Origin: Acidimicrobiaceae bacterium
GTDB taxonomy: Bacteria; Actinomycetota; Acidimicrobiia; Acidimicrobiales; RAAP-2
Assembly (NCBI GenBank): GCA_003152555.1
Contig: PMAL01000093.1
Coordinates: 7,792-20,867 of the forward strand
Direction: 5' to 3'
Length of the DNA: 13,076 nucleotides
Shown: piece by piece, positions 1 through 7,829 of the stretch
How positions within the stretch are numbered: the first letter of the stretch is position 1
How the letters are laid out: each line of letters begins with the position of its first letter
The notes under the pieces: generated by a model
The model's input: the letters and a program-made list of their open reading frames with translations, nothing else
Databases searched by the model: none
Told to the model about the DNA's origin: nothing
Position numbers and translations under genes: made by a program

Positions 1-1593
1 GCCCTCACCAATGAGGGAGCCTTTGCCTGGGAGCGATTCATGCGCAGCGTGCTGCACAGCGAGAACGTCGACGCGCAGTTCGGTGACGGCCTGGACCCCG
101 CATTGCTCCAGGCGCTGCCCAAAGCGTCGATTGACGAAGCGGCCAACGCCAAGACGGTGGTGACCCTGACCGGTGACCTTCGCGAAGAACTGCCGATCCT
201 TTTCTTGCGCCTGCGCGAGAGCGCGGTGCAGAAGCACCACGACATCGTGGAGTTCACCTTTGGCGCGAGTGGCCTGCGTTCGGTCGCACGACTGTCCCTT
301 CCGGTGCGACCGGGTGAAGCGCACCTCGTGGCCAAGTCGCTCACGGACGGCGTGCTCGCCAAGGGCATGGCCTTTGGCGAAGGCGAACTTGACGAAGCCC
401 GGCGTCTCATCGGTGCGACCGGTGAGGGAGTCGTCTTTGTGGTCGGTCGTCCTAACATCGCCGAAAGCGCGATGGTCATTGAGAGTGCGATCCGACAACT
501 TGCGGAAGGCTTTCCCGCCGCCACGTTCTTGCCGGCCCTTCGTCGCGCCAACGTCAATGGGGCGCTCGACATGGGTCTTTCCCCGCAGCTTTTGCCGGGT
601 CGCGGCTTTAACGCAACGCTGCGTGGCCGCGATACCCTCGCACAATTGGCGGCCCTCGCGTCGGGTGAGCAGAAGGCCGTATTGCTACTCGGTGGCGACG
701 TGCTCGGAAATGTTGTGGACGTGGTCCTCGCGACCAAAGCGCTCGACGCGGCACTGGTGGTGGTGGTCTCGGGACACGGCGGTGCGACGTTGGCCTACGC
801 CGACGTGGTGTTGCCCGCCGCCGTCCAGCACGAACGCATCGGCACCGTCACCAACATCGAAGGGCGCGTGACGTCGGTGACCAAGAAGATCGTCCCGCCC
901 GGTTCGGCGTGGCCCGACGTCGCGATTGCCTCTGAACTGGCTGAAGAGTTCGGGCAGAGTCTCGGTCTGGCGTCGGTGGAAGAGACGGCGAAAGCCATCG
1001 AAGAGACGACCGGTTACCCGGCGCTCTCCGTCTTGAACGACGGATCGTGCGACGGCGTGATGTTTGGTCGTGAAACCATCGCTCCCTCGCGACTGCCGCT
1101 TGATCCAATGGCCTTTCCCGGCATTCGCTCGGCGTTCACCGTCGGACTTGGCTCTCGGGCCGGCACCATCGTGGAAACTGGCATTTCAACGACGTCGTCA
1201 ACTACGAGCGCGACCCTGAGCGACGTGGCGGCTGGTCGAGGCGTGGACGTTCCGCTGGCCGACGCGTATTCGCTACGCGTCAACGTGAGCCGTCGACTCT
1301 ACGACCGGGGTAGCGCAATGCTCGCCTCGCCCGCGCTGGCAAGCCTCATTGGCACCACCCGTGCTGGTCTCAACCACTTCGACCTCGACCGCCTCGGCGT
1401 GACGACCGGTGACGTGGTGTTGGTGACGGGCGCGCACGGATCGGTGTCGCTGCCGGTCGTATTGGATGACGGCGTGCCGCGAGGTTGCGCGCAGTTCGCG
1501 TTCGCCACCGTCGACGCCAATGGCGACAACGCCTTGACACTGCTCGTTGACCCAGCCAGCGTGATCACACAAGTTCGATTGGAGACGCGGTGA
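1..1593 (+). CDS. nuoG: NADH-quinone oxidoreductase subunit G (NuoG), 5'-truncated by the window edge
   Basis: NuoG is the large iron-sulfur subunit of the complex I peripheral arm, passing electrons from NuoE/F toward NuoI. The reading frame is open from base 1 and encodes TNEGAFAWERF before the first Met at base 40. That stretch matches the molybdopterin-oxidoreductase-like fold of NuoG, so base 40 is not the start and the true start lies upstream. The window holds the last 530 residues. The N-terminal 2Fe-2S and 4Fe-4S region is therefore not visible. Window residues about 180-201 carry LRRANVNGALDMG followed by LLPGR, a run I associate with actinobacterial NuoG. Residues 267-290 carry ADVVLPAAVQHER and the TNIEGRV motif of the family. 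A Thr/Ser-rich linker (about 394-408) leads to a C-terminal molydopterin-dinucleotide-binding-like beta domain (about 421-530, with SRRLYDRG and VPRG). The stop TGA overlaps the nuoH GTG start by 4 bases. Confidence 0.95.
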   Translation, partial: ALTNEGAFAWERFMRSVLHSENVDAQFGDGLDPALLQALPKASIDEAANAKTVVTLTGDLREELPILFLRLRESAVQKHHDIVEFTFGASGLRSVARLSLPVRPGEAHLVAKSLTDGVLAKGMAFGEGELDEARRLIGATGEGVVFVVGRPNIAESAMVIESAIRQLAEGFPAATFLPALRRANVNGALDMGLSPQLLPGRGFNATLRGRDTLAQLAALASGEQKAVLLLGGDVLGNVVDVVLATKALDAALVVVVSGHGGATLAYADVVLPAAVQHERIGTVTNIEGRVTSVTKKIVPPGSAWPDVAIASELAEEFGQSLGLASVEETAKAIEETTGYPALSVLNDGSCDGVMFGRETIAPSRLPLDPMAFPGIRSAFTVGLGSRAGTIVETGISTTSSTTSATLSDVAAGRGVDVPLADAYSLRVNVSRRLYDRGSAMLASPALASLIGTTRAGLNHFDLDRLGVTTGDVVLVTGAHGSVSLPVVLDDGVPRGCAQFAFATVDANGDNALTLLVDPASVITQVRLETR

Positions 1594-2822
1594 GTTCCTT
1601 GCTCAGCTCCGTCGATCCGCTTTTTGCCCACGGAGTCCCCTTCGCGGTAGTGCTGATTATTTTGATCAAGGTGCTCGTCGGCTTCGGCGCCTTGATGGGC
1701 GCCGTCACATTGATGATCTGGTTCGAACGCAAGGCCATCTCTGACATGCAGAGTCGCATCGGTCCCCAGCGCTGGGGACCCTTCGGAATGTTCCAAACCT
1801 TGGCCGACGGTCTGAAACTGATCCTCAAGGAAGACCTCGTCCCGGAGCAGGCTGACCGATTTGTGTTCAAGCTCGCGCCCTATCTCGTCGTGGTGCCCGC
1901 GCTCATCACGTTCTCCATCGTTCCCATCGGCGGCACGCTCGATATTGCCGGCCACCAGGTCATGCTCCAGATCGCCAATCCGCCAATGGGCATCCTCTTG
2001 ATGCTCGCGATGTCGGGCGTCTCGGTCTACGGCGTCATGTTGGCCGGCTGGTCGTCGGGCTCGAAGTATCCGTTGCTCTCTTCCGTGCGCGCGAGCGCGC
2101 AGATGATCAGTTACGAAGCGGCGCTCGGCATGACGATCGTGACCATCGTGTTGGCCACGGGGTCGCTCTCGACGCACAACATCGTCGACGCGCAGTCGGG
2201 CGGCATTTGGCACTGGAACCTCATTCGCCTCGGTATCATCCCCTTCGTGGTGTTCATCATCGCGATCACCGCTGAGCTCAACCGGCCACCCTTTGACGTC
2301 GTCGAAGGTGAAAGTGAACTCGTGGGCGGGTTCCACACGGAGTACTCCTCGATTCGCTTTGGACTTTTCTACTTGGCCGAGTTCATGAACACGATCACCA
2401 TGTCGGCAATCATCGTGACGCTGTTTCTCGGCGGCCCGGCCGGCTGGGTGCCCAGCGTCGCCCACCTGCGCTGGGTGTTCCCGATCGTCTGGTTCTTAGC
2501 CAAGACCGTGACGTTCGCTTTCTGTTACGTGTGGTTCCGCGCCGCGCTGCCGCGATTCCGTTACGACCAGTTGATGGACATGGGCTGGAAGAAACTCATA
2601 CCGCTCAGCCTCGGCTGGGTGCTGATCGTTGCCGGCTTCCTTATTCGTCCCGCGTGGGGCTTCTTGATGGTCGCCGTCGTGCTGCTCGCGTGGATCTTGC
2701 TCACGCGAGCCTTCGACCTGGGCTACACGCGCGAGCGCGGCGACGAGTCCGTGCTGCGAACGGTCGGACGACGCCCACTGCCCGGTGAGGTCCTACGCGC
2801 TACGACGGACGAGGAGGAGTAG
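1590..2822 (+). CDS. nuoH: NADH-quinone oxidoreductase subunit H (NuoH)
   Basis: NuoH is the membrane subunit that builds most of the ubiquinone/menaquinone chamber and joins the peripheral arm to the proton-pumping arm. The 410-residue product is within the family's usual range and has about eight or nine hydrophobic helices. Signature 1 lies at residues 46-66, starting ERKAISDMQSRIGPQRWGP. Signature 2 lies at residues 228-254: AELNRPPFDVVEGESELVGG followed by FHTEYSS, the acidic loop lining the quinone site. The GTG at 1590 is chosen because it gives the common 4-base GTGA overlap with nuoG and has GGAGA four bases upstream. An acidic and basic cytoplasmic tail follows residue 378 and ends in DEEE. 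No frameshift is seen. The codons for IGPQRWGP form a perfect 20-bp palindrome, listed separately. Confidence 0.97.
   Translation: MSSLLSSVDPLFAHGVPFAVVLIILIKVLVGFGALMGAVTLMIWFERKAISDMQSRIGPQRWGPFGMFQTLADGLKLILKEDLVPEQADRFVFKLAPYLVVVPALITFSIVPIGGTLDIAGHQVMLQIANPPMGILLMLAMSGVSVYGVMLAGWSSGSKYPLLSSVRASAQMISYEAALGMTIVTIVLATGSLSTHNIVDAQSGGIWHWNLIRLGIIPFVVFIIAITAELNRPPFDVVEGESELVGGFHTEYSSIRFGLFYLAEFMNTITMSAIIVTLFLGGPAGWVPSVAHLRWVFPIVWFLAKTVTFAFCYVWFRAALPRFRYDQLMDMGWKKLIPLSLGWVLIVAGFLIRPAWGFLMVAVVLLAWILLTRAFDLGYTRERGDESVLRTVGRRPLPGEVLRATTDEEE
1761..1780. repeat. Perfect 20-bp palindrome inside nuoH
   Basis: The sequence GGTCCCCAGC is followed directly by its exact reverse complement GCTGGGGACC, with no spacer. 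It encodes GPQRWGP in the conserved quinone-chamber loop of NuoH, so the amino-acid constraint could produce it by chance. In mRNA it could fold as a GC-rich hairpin with a small loop. I see no further copy in the window. Confidence 0.85.
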
Positions 2823-3577
2823 TGGCCAACTTCCTCACCTTCTTCGGCGGCTTCAAGCTGACCTTGCAGCATCTCAGTCGTCCGACGGTGACCACGAGCT
2901 ATCCGCAGTCCAAGCGAGCCAAGCAGCCTCGCCAGCACGGACGACACGTACTCAGTCGCTACGAGGACGGCATGGAGAAGTGCATTGGTTGCGAACTCTG
3001 CGCCGGCGCCTGTCCCGTTGACTGCATCTACGTGCGTGGTCTGGACAACCCGCCCGACCACCCGGTCAGTCCCGGCGAGCGCTACGGCTACATCTACGAG
3101 ATCAACTACCTGCGCTGCATCCACTGCGACCTGTGCGTGGAAGCCTGTCCGACTCAGGCCATCACCGAGTCCAAGATGTTCGAGTTCTCCTTCACCAACC
3201 GCGCCGATGCCATCTACACCAAGGCGGAACTACTGGTCGACGATCAGGGCATTCCTCAGCGTCTGCCGTGGGAGGACTGGCGCGAGGGCGAGGCCGCGAT
3301 GACCGGCGGCTGGATGCGCGCGACGTCGCCTAACGGCGAAGCGGCTTACGAAGGCGTCGTCCAGTGGACCGGCGACCTCGGCTTTGGTGTGAGGGCGGCC
3401 GAAGCGGGACAGTCTGAGCACCGCGATGATGCGGCCACGGGGTCGAAGCAATTGCGCAACGTTTTCCCCAAGCACCTCCTGCCCGAGGATGTACCGCTCG
3501 ATCTACGCGGACTCCGGGGCATGGTGAACACCGCGCGGGCCAAGATGCCGCGGCGTCACCGCAAGGACTCGCACTGA
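2822..3577 (+). CDS. nuoI: NADH-quinone oxidoreductase subunit I (NuoI), two 4Fe-4S clusters
   Basis: NuoI is the ferredoxin-like subunit that carries clusters N6a and N6b and hands electrons to N2 next to the quinone site. Both CxxCxxCxxxCP motifs are intact. Cluster one uses Cys54, 57, 60 and 64 (CIGCELCAGACP), and cluster two uses Cys99, 102, 105 and 109 (CIHCDLCVEACP). The N-terminal FLTFFGGFKLTLQHL helix fits the membrane-surface anchor of the family. The GTG start overlaps the nuoH TAG by one base (TAGTG), with GGAGG four bases upstream. At 251 residues it is long. About 100 residues after residue 150 form a polar C-terminal extension ending in a basic tail (PRRHRKD). Long NuoI tails occur in actinomycetes, but this one is longer than the roughly 210 residues I recall for Mycobacterium. 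Confidence 0.97.
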   Translation: MANFLTFFGGFKLTLQHLSRPTVTTSYPQSKRAKQPRQHGRHVLSRYEDGMEKCIGCELCAGACPVDCIYVRGLDNPPDHPVSPGERYGYIYEINYLRCIHCDLCVEACPTQAITESKMFEFSFTNRADAIYTKAELLVDDQGIPQRLPWEDWREGEAAMTGGWMRATSPNGEAAYEGVVQWTGDLGFGVRAAEAGQSEHRDDAATGSKQLRNVFPKHLLPEDVPLDLRGLRGMVNTARAKMPRRHRKDSH

Positions 3578-4155
3578 TGCTCGGTGTCACTCTCCAGTAC
3601 ACCTGGCCGAGCATCTTGATTTTTGCGACGTCCGCGTTGCTGATTCTTGTCGGCGCCATTGGCGTCATCACCCTGGCGAATCCCGTGCACGCGGCCCTAA
3701 GTCTCATCATGACGCTCTTTGGTGTGGCCGTTGCCTTCGTGGCGCAGTCGGCCGACTTCTTGGCCGCGGTGCAGATCATTGTCTACGCCGGCGCCATCGT
3801 CGTGCTCTTCCTCTTCGTCATCATGTTCTTGGGCGTGGACCGACGCGATTCAGTGACGGTCGATCCGCTCGTGGGCCAGCGCGTCTTCGCCGCGGTCGGC
3901 GTCCTTATTACGGTCGCGGGCCTCATCACCCTGATGGCCCGCTCGCACTGGGTGACGGGGGCAATGTCAGTCTCCACCCACGGCCACGCCTTGACGACCG
4001 GATCCCAGAACGTGAAGCAACTCGGCACGGCCATCTTCACGACGTATCTGTTTGCCTTTGAAGCGACGGCCGCGCTGCTCATCATCGCCGTCGTGGGCGC
4101 GGTCATGCTGGCCCGCCGCGAACGGGTTCCCAACCCCGAAGAGATTGACGTATGA
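3577..4155 (+). CDS. nuoJ: NADH-quinone oxidoreductase subunit J (NuoJ)
   Basis: NuoJ is a five-helix membrane subunit beside NuoK. Its third helix changes conformation and is thought to link quinone chemistry to proton pumping. Five hydrophobic segments can be seen. The conserved run ANPVHAALSLIMTLFGVA is followed by DFLAAVQIIVYAGAIVVLFL, the YAGAI helix typical of NuoJ. The ATG at 3577 overlaps the nuoI TGA by one base (TGATG), and AAGGA lies nine bases upstream. At 192 residues it has only a short basic tail (ARRERVPNPEEIDV). Many actinobacterial NuoJ proteins carry a longer C-terminal tail. Its end overlaps nuoK by 4 bases. Confidence 0.96.
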   Translation: MLGVTLQYTWPSILIFATSALLILVGAIGVITLANPVHAALSLIMTLFGVAVAFVAQSADFLAAVQIIVYAGAIVVLFLFVIMFLGVDRRDSVTVDPLVGQRVFAAVGVLITVAGLITLMARSHWVTGAMSVSTHGHALTTGSQNVKQLGTAIFTTYLFAFEATAALLIIAVVGAVMLARRERVPNPEEIDV

Positions 4156-4457
4156 ACGTTCCCGCCGCCTGGTACCTCGTGCTCGCCGCGTTGCTCTTTG
4201 GCGTGGGCGCCTTTGGTCTACTCACCAAGCGCAGCGCCCTCATCATGTTCATGTGCGTGGAGCTGATGCTCAACGCCGTCAACCTCACCTTCGTGACGTT
4301 CGCTCGCACGCTCTCGGACGTCGGGGGACAGGCGACCGTATTTTTCGTCATGGTCGTGGCCGCCGCCGAGGTGACCGTTGGTTTGGGCATCGTCGTCGCG
4401 GTCTTCCGACGACGCTCGTCTACGTCGGTTGATGAACTCTCCGAGATGAAGGGCTGA
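4152..4457 (+). CDS. nuoK: NADH-quinone oxidoreductase subunit K (NuoK)
   Basis: NuoK is a small three-helix, MrpC-like subunit forming part of the central hydrophilic axis of the membrane arm. At 101 residues it has the standard length. Both membrane-buried glutamates essential for proton transfer in E. coli NuoK (Glu36 and Glu72) are present, as Glu37 in CVELMLNAVNL and Glu73 in AAEVTVGLGI. The start ATG sits in an ATGA overlap with nuoJ. A weak purine-rich GAAGAGA lies about seven bases upstream, so translation probably depends on coupling. A short charged tail follows the third helix. Confidence 0.97.
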   Translation: MNVPAAWYLVLAALLFGVGAFGLLTKRSALIMFMCVELMLNAVNLTFVTFARTLSDVGGQATVFFVMVVAAAEVTVGLGIVVAVFRRRSSTSVDELSEMKG

Positions 4458-4458
4458 G

Positions 4459-6330
4459 ATGGCCCACGTCGCGACACTGATTTTGCTCATGCCGTTGGTG
4501 GGTTTCCTGTTGGTCATGTTGCTCGGTCAGTATCTAAAAGAAAAGCAAGTCGGCTACCTCGCCACGATCGTCGTCGGAGTCAGTTTCGCGCTGACCGTGA
4601 TCGCGTTCTTTCTGCTGCTCGGCCATTCGTCGCGCCAAGTGACGGTCAACCTCTTCTCGTGGATCAACGTCGGCACGTTGCACGTCCCGGCGGCGCTCTT
4701 AATAGATCCACTGTCAATCACCATGTGCCTGTTCGTCACCGGCATCTCCATGCTCATCCACCTCTACTCCATTGGCTACATGCACGGGGAAAAGGACTTC
4801 CGAAAGTTCTTCCTCTACCTCAACCTCTTTGTCTTCTCGATGCTGCTGTTGGTGCTGGCCAACAACCTGGTGCTGACCTTCGTCGGCTGGGAGGGCGTGG
4901 GCCTCTGCTCCTACTGGCTCGTGAGCTTCTACTTCGACCGCGACAAGGCCGCGTCGGCCGGCAAGAAGGCGTTCATCTACAACCGCGTCGGCGACGTGGG
5001 CATGTTGGTGGCGATGTTCCTACTCTTCTCGCGCACGCACACGCTCACGTACTTGAGCATCTTTGCCGAGGCCGGTTCATTGACGCCCACCGTGGCGACG
5101 TTGGTGGTGCTCGCCCTGCTGCTGGGCGCGACCGGCAAGAGCGCCCAGATTCCGCTCTTCAACTGGCTGCCGGACGCAATGGAAGGCCCCACTCCGGTAT
5201 CGGCCTTGATCCACGCCGCGACGATGGTGACCGCCGGGGTGTACCTACTCTGTCGCATGTCGCCGGTGCTGGCGCTTTCCGTGCCGGGCCGCACCACCAT
5301 CGCCGTCGTGGGTGGCGTGACGGCCTTTGTTGCCGCGACCATTGCCTGCTCGCAGAAGGACATAAAGAAGGTCCTCGCGTTCTCGACCATCAGTCAGATT
5401 GGCTACATGGTCTTGGCCGTGGGTGTGGGCGCCTACTCGGCCGCCATCTTCCTGATGATCAGTCACGCCTTTTTCAAGGCGTTGTTGTTCTTAGGATCGG
5501 GATCAGTCATCCATTCGCTTCACGGTGAACAGGACCTGCGAAAAATGGGCGGGTTGCAGAAATATCTACCGCTCACGTTCCCGACGTTTCTCATTGGCTG
5601 GCTCACAATTTCCGGCGTGCCGCCCTTCGCCGGCTTCTGGTCCAAGGGCGACGTGCTGGCCAACGTCTTTGAGTACTCGCCCGTGCTCTGGGTGCTCGGC
5701 GTACTGACCGCGCTGTTGACGGCGTACTACATGAGTCGGCTGTTCGTGCTCACGTTCCGCGGCACCGAGCGTTTCCGCGAGGAGACCGAGGGTCACGACC
5801 CGCACGAATCGCCCTGGGTCATGACCGCGCCACTGGTGGTGCTGGCGGCGCTGTCGGTGGCGGGCGGGGTCCTGGACCTACCGTGGGTGCACCACAACTC
5901 GCTCAGTGGATTCCTTACCCCCAGCTTCGGTTTCATTCCGGTGATTGGCCACGCCAGCGGGGTGGCCCAGACCGGTCTCGCGCTGGTTGACGTCGCGGTC
6001 GCCGTCATCGGCATCCTGGCCGCCTTCTCCATCTGGCGTAGCGGTCCCGACCAGCCGCGCTACGAGTCTTCGTTCTTAGAAGACGTCTGGCACTGGGACG
6101 ACTTCTACGACGCCTCGATTGGCCGCCCGTTGACCACGGCCTCGCAGTTCGGTGACGACGTCATTGAACCCAACATCATCGACGGCGCCGTCAACGGCGT
6201 TGCCGTGAGCGTGCGTCGCAGCGCCGAGGGTCTGCGAAAGGTCCAGTCGGGCTTCGTGCGCCAGTACGCCTTGGCCACGGTGCTCGGACTCGCGGTCATC
6301 GTCGTCTACCTCGTGGCGAGGGTGGGCTAG
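4459..6330 (+). CDS. nuoL: NADH-quinone oxidoreductase subunit L (NuoL), antiporter-like
   Basis: NuoL is the distal antiporter-like (Mrp-type) proton-pumping subunit. The 623-residue length is typical. Key residues are in place: Glu145 in GWEGVGLCSYWL, Lys227 in GATGKSAQIPL, His252 in VSALIHAATMVTAGVYLL, and Lys396 in GFWSKGDVLANVF. The run HAFFKALLFLGSGSVIH lies at 336-352. After about residue 505, a helix, a long amphipathic stretch and a terminal helix (about 605-620) correspond to the lateral arm that braces NuoM and NuoN. The ATG lies one base after the nuoK stop, with AAGGG five bases upstream. The stop TAG overlaps the nuoM GTG by one base. Confidence 0.97.
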   Translation: MAHVATLILLMPLVGFLLVMLLGQYLKEKQVGYLATIVVGVSFALTVIAFFLLLGHSSRQVTVNLFSWINVGTLHVPAALLIDPLSITMCLFVTGISMLIHLYSIGYMHGEKDFRKFFLYLNLFVFSMLLLVLANNLVLTFVGWEGVGLCSYWLVSFYFDRDKAASAGKKAFIYNRVGDVGMLVAMFLLFSRTHTLTYLSIFAEAGSLTPTVATLVVLALLLGATGKSAQIPLFNWLPDAMEGPTPVSALIHAATMVTAGVYLLCRMSPVLALSVPGRTTIAVVGGVTAFVAATIACSQKDIKKVLAFSTISQIGYMVLAVGVGAYSAAIFLMISHAFFKALLFLGSGSVIHSLHGEQDLRKMGGLQKYLPLTFPTFLIGWLTISGVPPFAGFWSKGDVLANVFEYSPVLWVLGVLTALLTAYYMSRLFVLTFRGTERFREETEGHDPHESPWVMTAPLVVLAALSVAGGVLDLPWVHHNSLSGFLTPSFGFIPVIGHASGVAQTGLALVDVAVAVIGILAAFSIWRSGPDQPRYESSFLEDVWHWDDFYDASIGRPLTTASQFGDDVIEPNIIDGAVNGVAVSVRRSAEGLRKVQSGFVRQYALATVLGLAVIVVYLVARVG

Positions 6331-7829
6331 TGCACTCTTCGCTCTGGTTAACCCTGCTCATCGTGGTGCCGCTTGCCGGCGCCCTGGGCTCGATGCTCAC
6401 GCGCAAGATCGAGGGCCGCGCCTACGCAGTCGCGGTCGTCGCGGCCAGTGTCGAGATGGTCCTCACGCTGGTCATCGCGGTGCTCTACAACAATCACATC
6501 GCCGGCGCCCAGACGTTCGACTTCGCCACGCGCCACGTGTTGTCTGCACCCTTCGGACTGGCCTACGACGTGGCGCTCGACGGTATCTCGCTGTTCATGG
6601 TGGTGCTGTGCGCGTTAGTGCTGCTGCTCGCGCTCTTGGGCGCGCGCGATAAGCGCCGTGAGGGTGAGTTCGTTTCGTGGTTGTTGTTGCTGACCTCGTT
6701 CACCATGGGTAGCTTCGTCGCGCACGACTTCTTGGAGTTTTTCATTTTCTTCGAACTCACCCTGGTGCCGACCTACTTCATTGTCTCGATGTGGGGCGGG
6801 GCCCAGCGCGCTAAGGCCGCGATGAAGTTCTTCATCTATACCTTCACCGGCTCGGTCTTCCTCTTCGCTGGCGTCTTGTACCTCGGCTTCCTGCACCAGC
6901 ACGAGACCCAGGGTGCGTTGACGTTTGCCTACAGCGCGCTGTCGGCCACGTCGATGAGCCACGGCGTGGCGGTCTGGCTCTTTATTGCCTTCGCGATTGC
7001 CTTCGCGGTGAAGGCGCCCATCTGGCCGCTGCACACCTGGTCGCCCATTTCTTACGCGGAGGCGCCCACGGCCGGATCGATCGAGATGTCCGCGCTGCTC
7101 GCCAAGCTCGGCTCCTACGGATTGCTGCGCTTCACGATTGGCCTGCTGCCCCTCGCCTTCGTCACGATGCGGCCGATCATCTTGACGCTCGCCGTCATCG
7201 GTATCCTTTACGGTTCGGCGCTCGCCTGCGTGACGCCAGATCTCAAACGACTCGTCGCGTACTCGTCGCTCGCCCAGATGAGCTTCATCACGCTGGGACT
7301 CATGGCTGGGTCAAAGATCGCCATGGTCGGTGCCGTGCTGTTGATGTTCAACCACGGCGTCATCACGATTGGCTTTTTCCTCATCATTGGCTTCGTTGAA
7401 CGGCGCCGCGCCACGGCGACCATCAAGGACCTTTCCGGCCTGCAAGGCCCCATGCCGGTGATGGCGGCGCTCTTCACCGTCGTGATGCTGGCCTCAATTG
7501 GACTGCCCGGCTTGTCGGGCTTCGTCAGTGAGTACTTGATCTTGATTGGCACCTTCGCCACGCACGCCTGGTGGGGCGTGTTCGGTGCCTTCGGTGTGGT
7601 CGCCGCGGCCGTCTACCTGCTCTGGGGATACCAGCGCGTCTTTCACGGACGCGCGACCGGGGCCAATGCCGAGGTCAGCGACGCGTCGACCAAGGAACGT
7701 TGGGTCCTAGCGCCGGTGATCGTGCTCATCATCGTGCTCGGCGTCTTTCCCCACCCGGTGCTCGAGCGCATCTCACCCTCTGTCCAGCAACTGATTGCGC
7801 ACGTCGCGCCCGCGGGGGTGTCGAAGTGA
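6330..7829 (+). CDS. nuoM: NADH-quinone oxidoreductase subunit M (NuoM), antiporter-like
   Basis: NuoM is the middle antiporter-like proton-pumping subunit. Its 499 residues match the family. Visible functional residues are Glu142 in FFELTLVPTYFI, Lys228 in FAVKAPIWPLHTW, and Lys259 in ALLAKLGSYGLLRF. The segment YAEAPTAGSIEMSA (242-255) is the broken-helix region common to NuoL, NuoM and NuoN. About 13-14 hydrophobic helices are apparent. The start is GTG at 6330 in a TAGTG overlap with nuoL, preceded by a GAGGGTGGG run. The final codons overlap the nuoN start by 4 bases (GTGA). Confidence 0.97.
   Translation: MHSSLWLTLLIVVPLAGALGSMLTRKIEGRAYAVAVVAASVEMVLTLVIAVLYNNHIAGAQTFDFATRHVLSAPFGLAYDVALDGISLFMVVLCALVLLLALLGARDKRREGEFVSWLLLLTSFTMGSFVAHDFLEFFIFFELTLVPTYFIVSMWGGAQRAKAAMKFFIYTFTGSVFLFAGVLYLGFLHQHETQGALTFAYSALSATSMSHGVAVWLFIAFAIAFAVKAPIWPLHTWSPISYAEAPTAGSIEMSALLAKLGSYGLLRFTIGLLPLAFVTMRPIILTLAVIGILYGSALACVTPDLKRLVAYSSLAQMSFITLGLMAGSKIAMVGAVLLMFNHGVITIGFFLIIGFVERRRATATIKDLSGLQGPMPVMAALFTVVMLASIGLPGLSGFVSEYLILIGTFATHAWWGVFGAFGVVAAAVYLLWGYQRVFHGRATGANAEVSDASTKERWVLAPVIVLIIVLGVFPHPVLERISPSVQQLIAHVAPAGVSK

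Noticed and set aside
40..42. ATG at base 40 as the start of nuoG
   Set aside because: The frame is open back to base 1 and the 13 residues before the ATG match conserved NuoG sequence, so the gene continues upstream of the window.
1299..2465. 388-codon antisense open frame opposite nuoG and nuoH
   Set aside because: Its product is low-complexity, rich in His, Arg, Asp and Glu, with no recognisable motif. Such frames are common opposite GC-rich coding sequence, and both sense genes are clearly real.
4659..5528. 289-codon + strand frame inside nuoL in another phase
   Set aside because: It is Arg/Gly/His-rich with no motif. It is the alternate-frame shadow of NuoL.
7571..7825. Upstream in-frame extension of nuoN through the end of nuoM
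   Set aside because: It encodes arginine-rich, non-membrane sequence in the shadow of nuoM. The GTG at 7826 gives the expected first helix, overlap and length.
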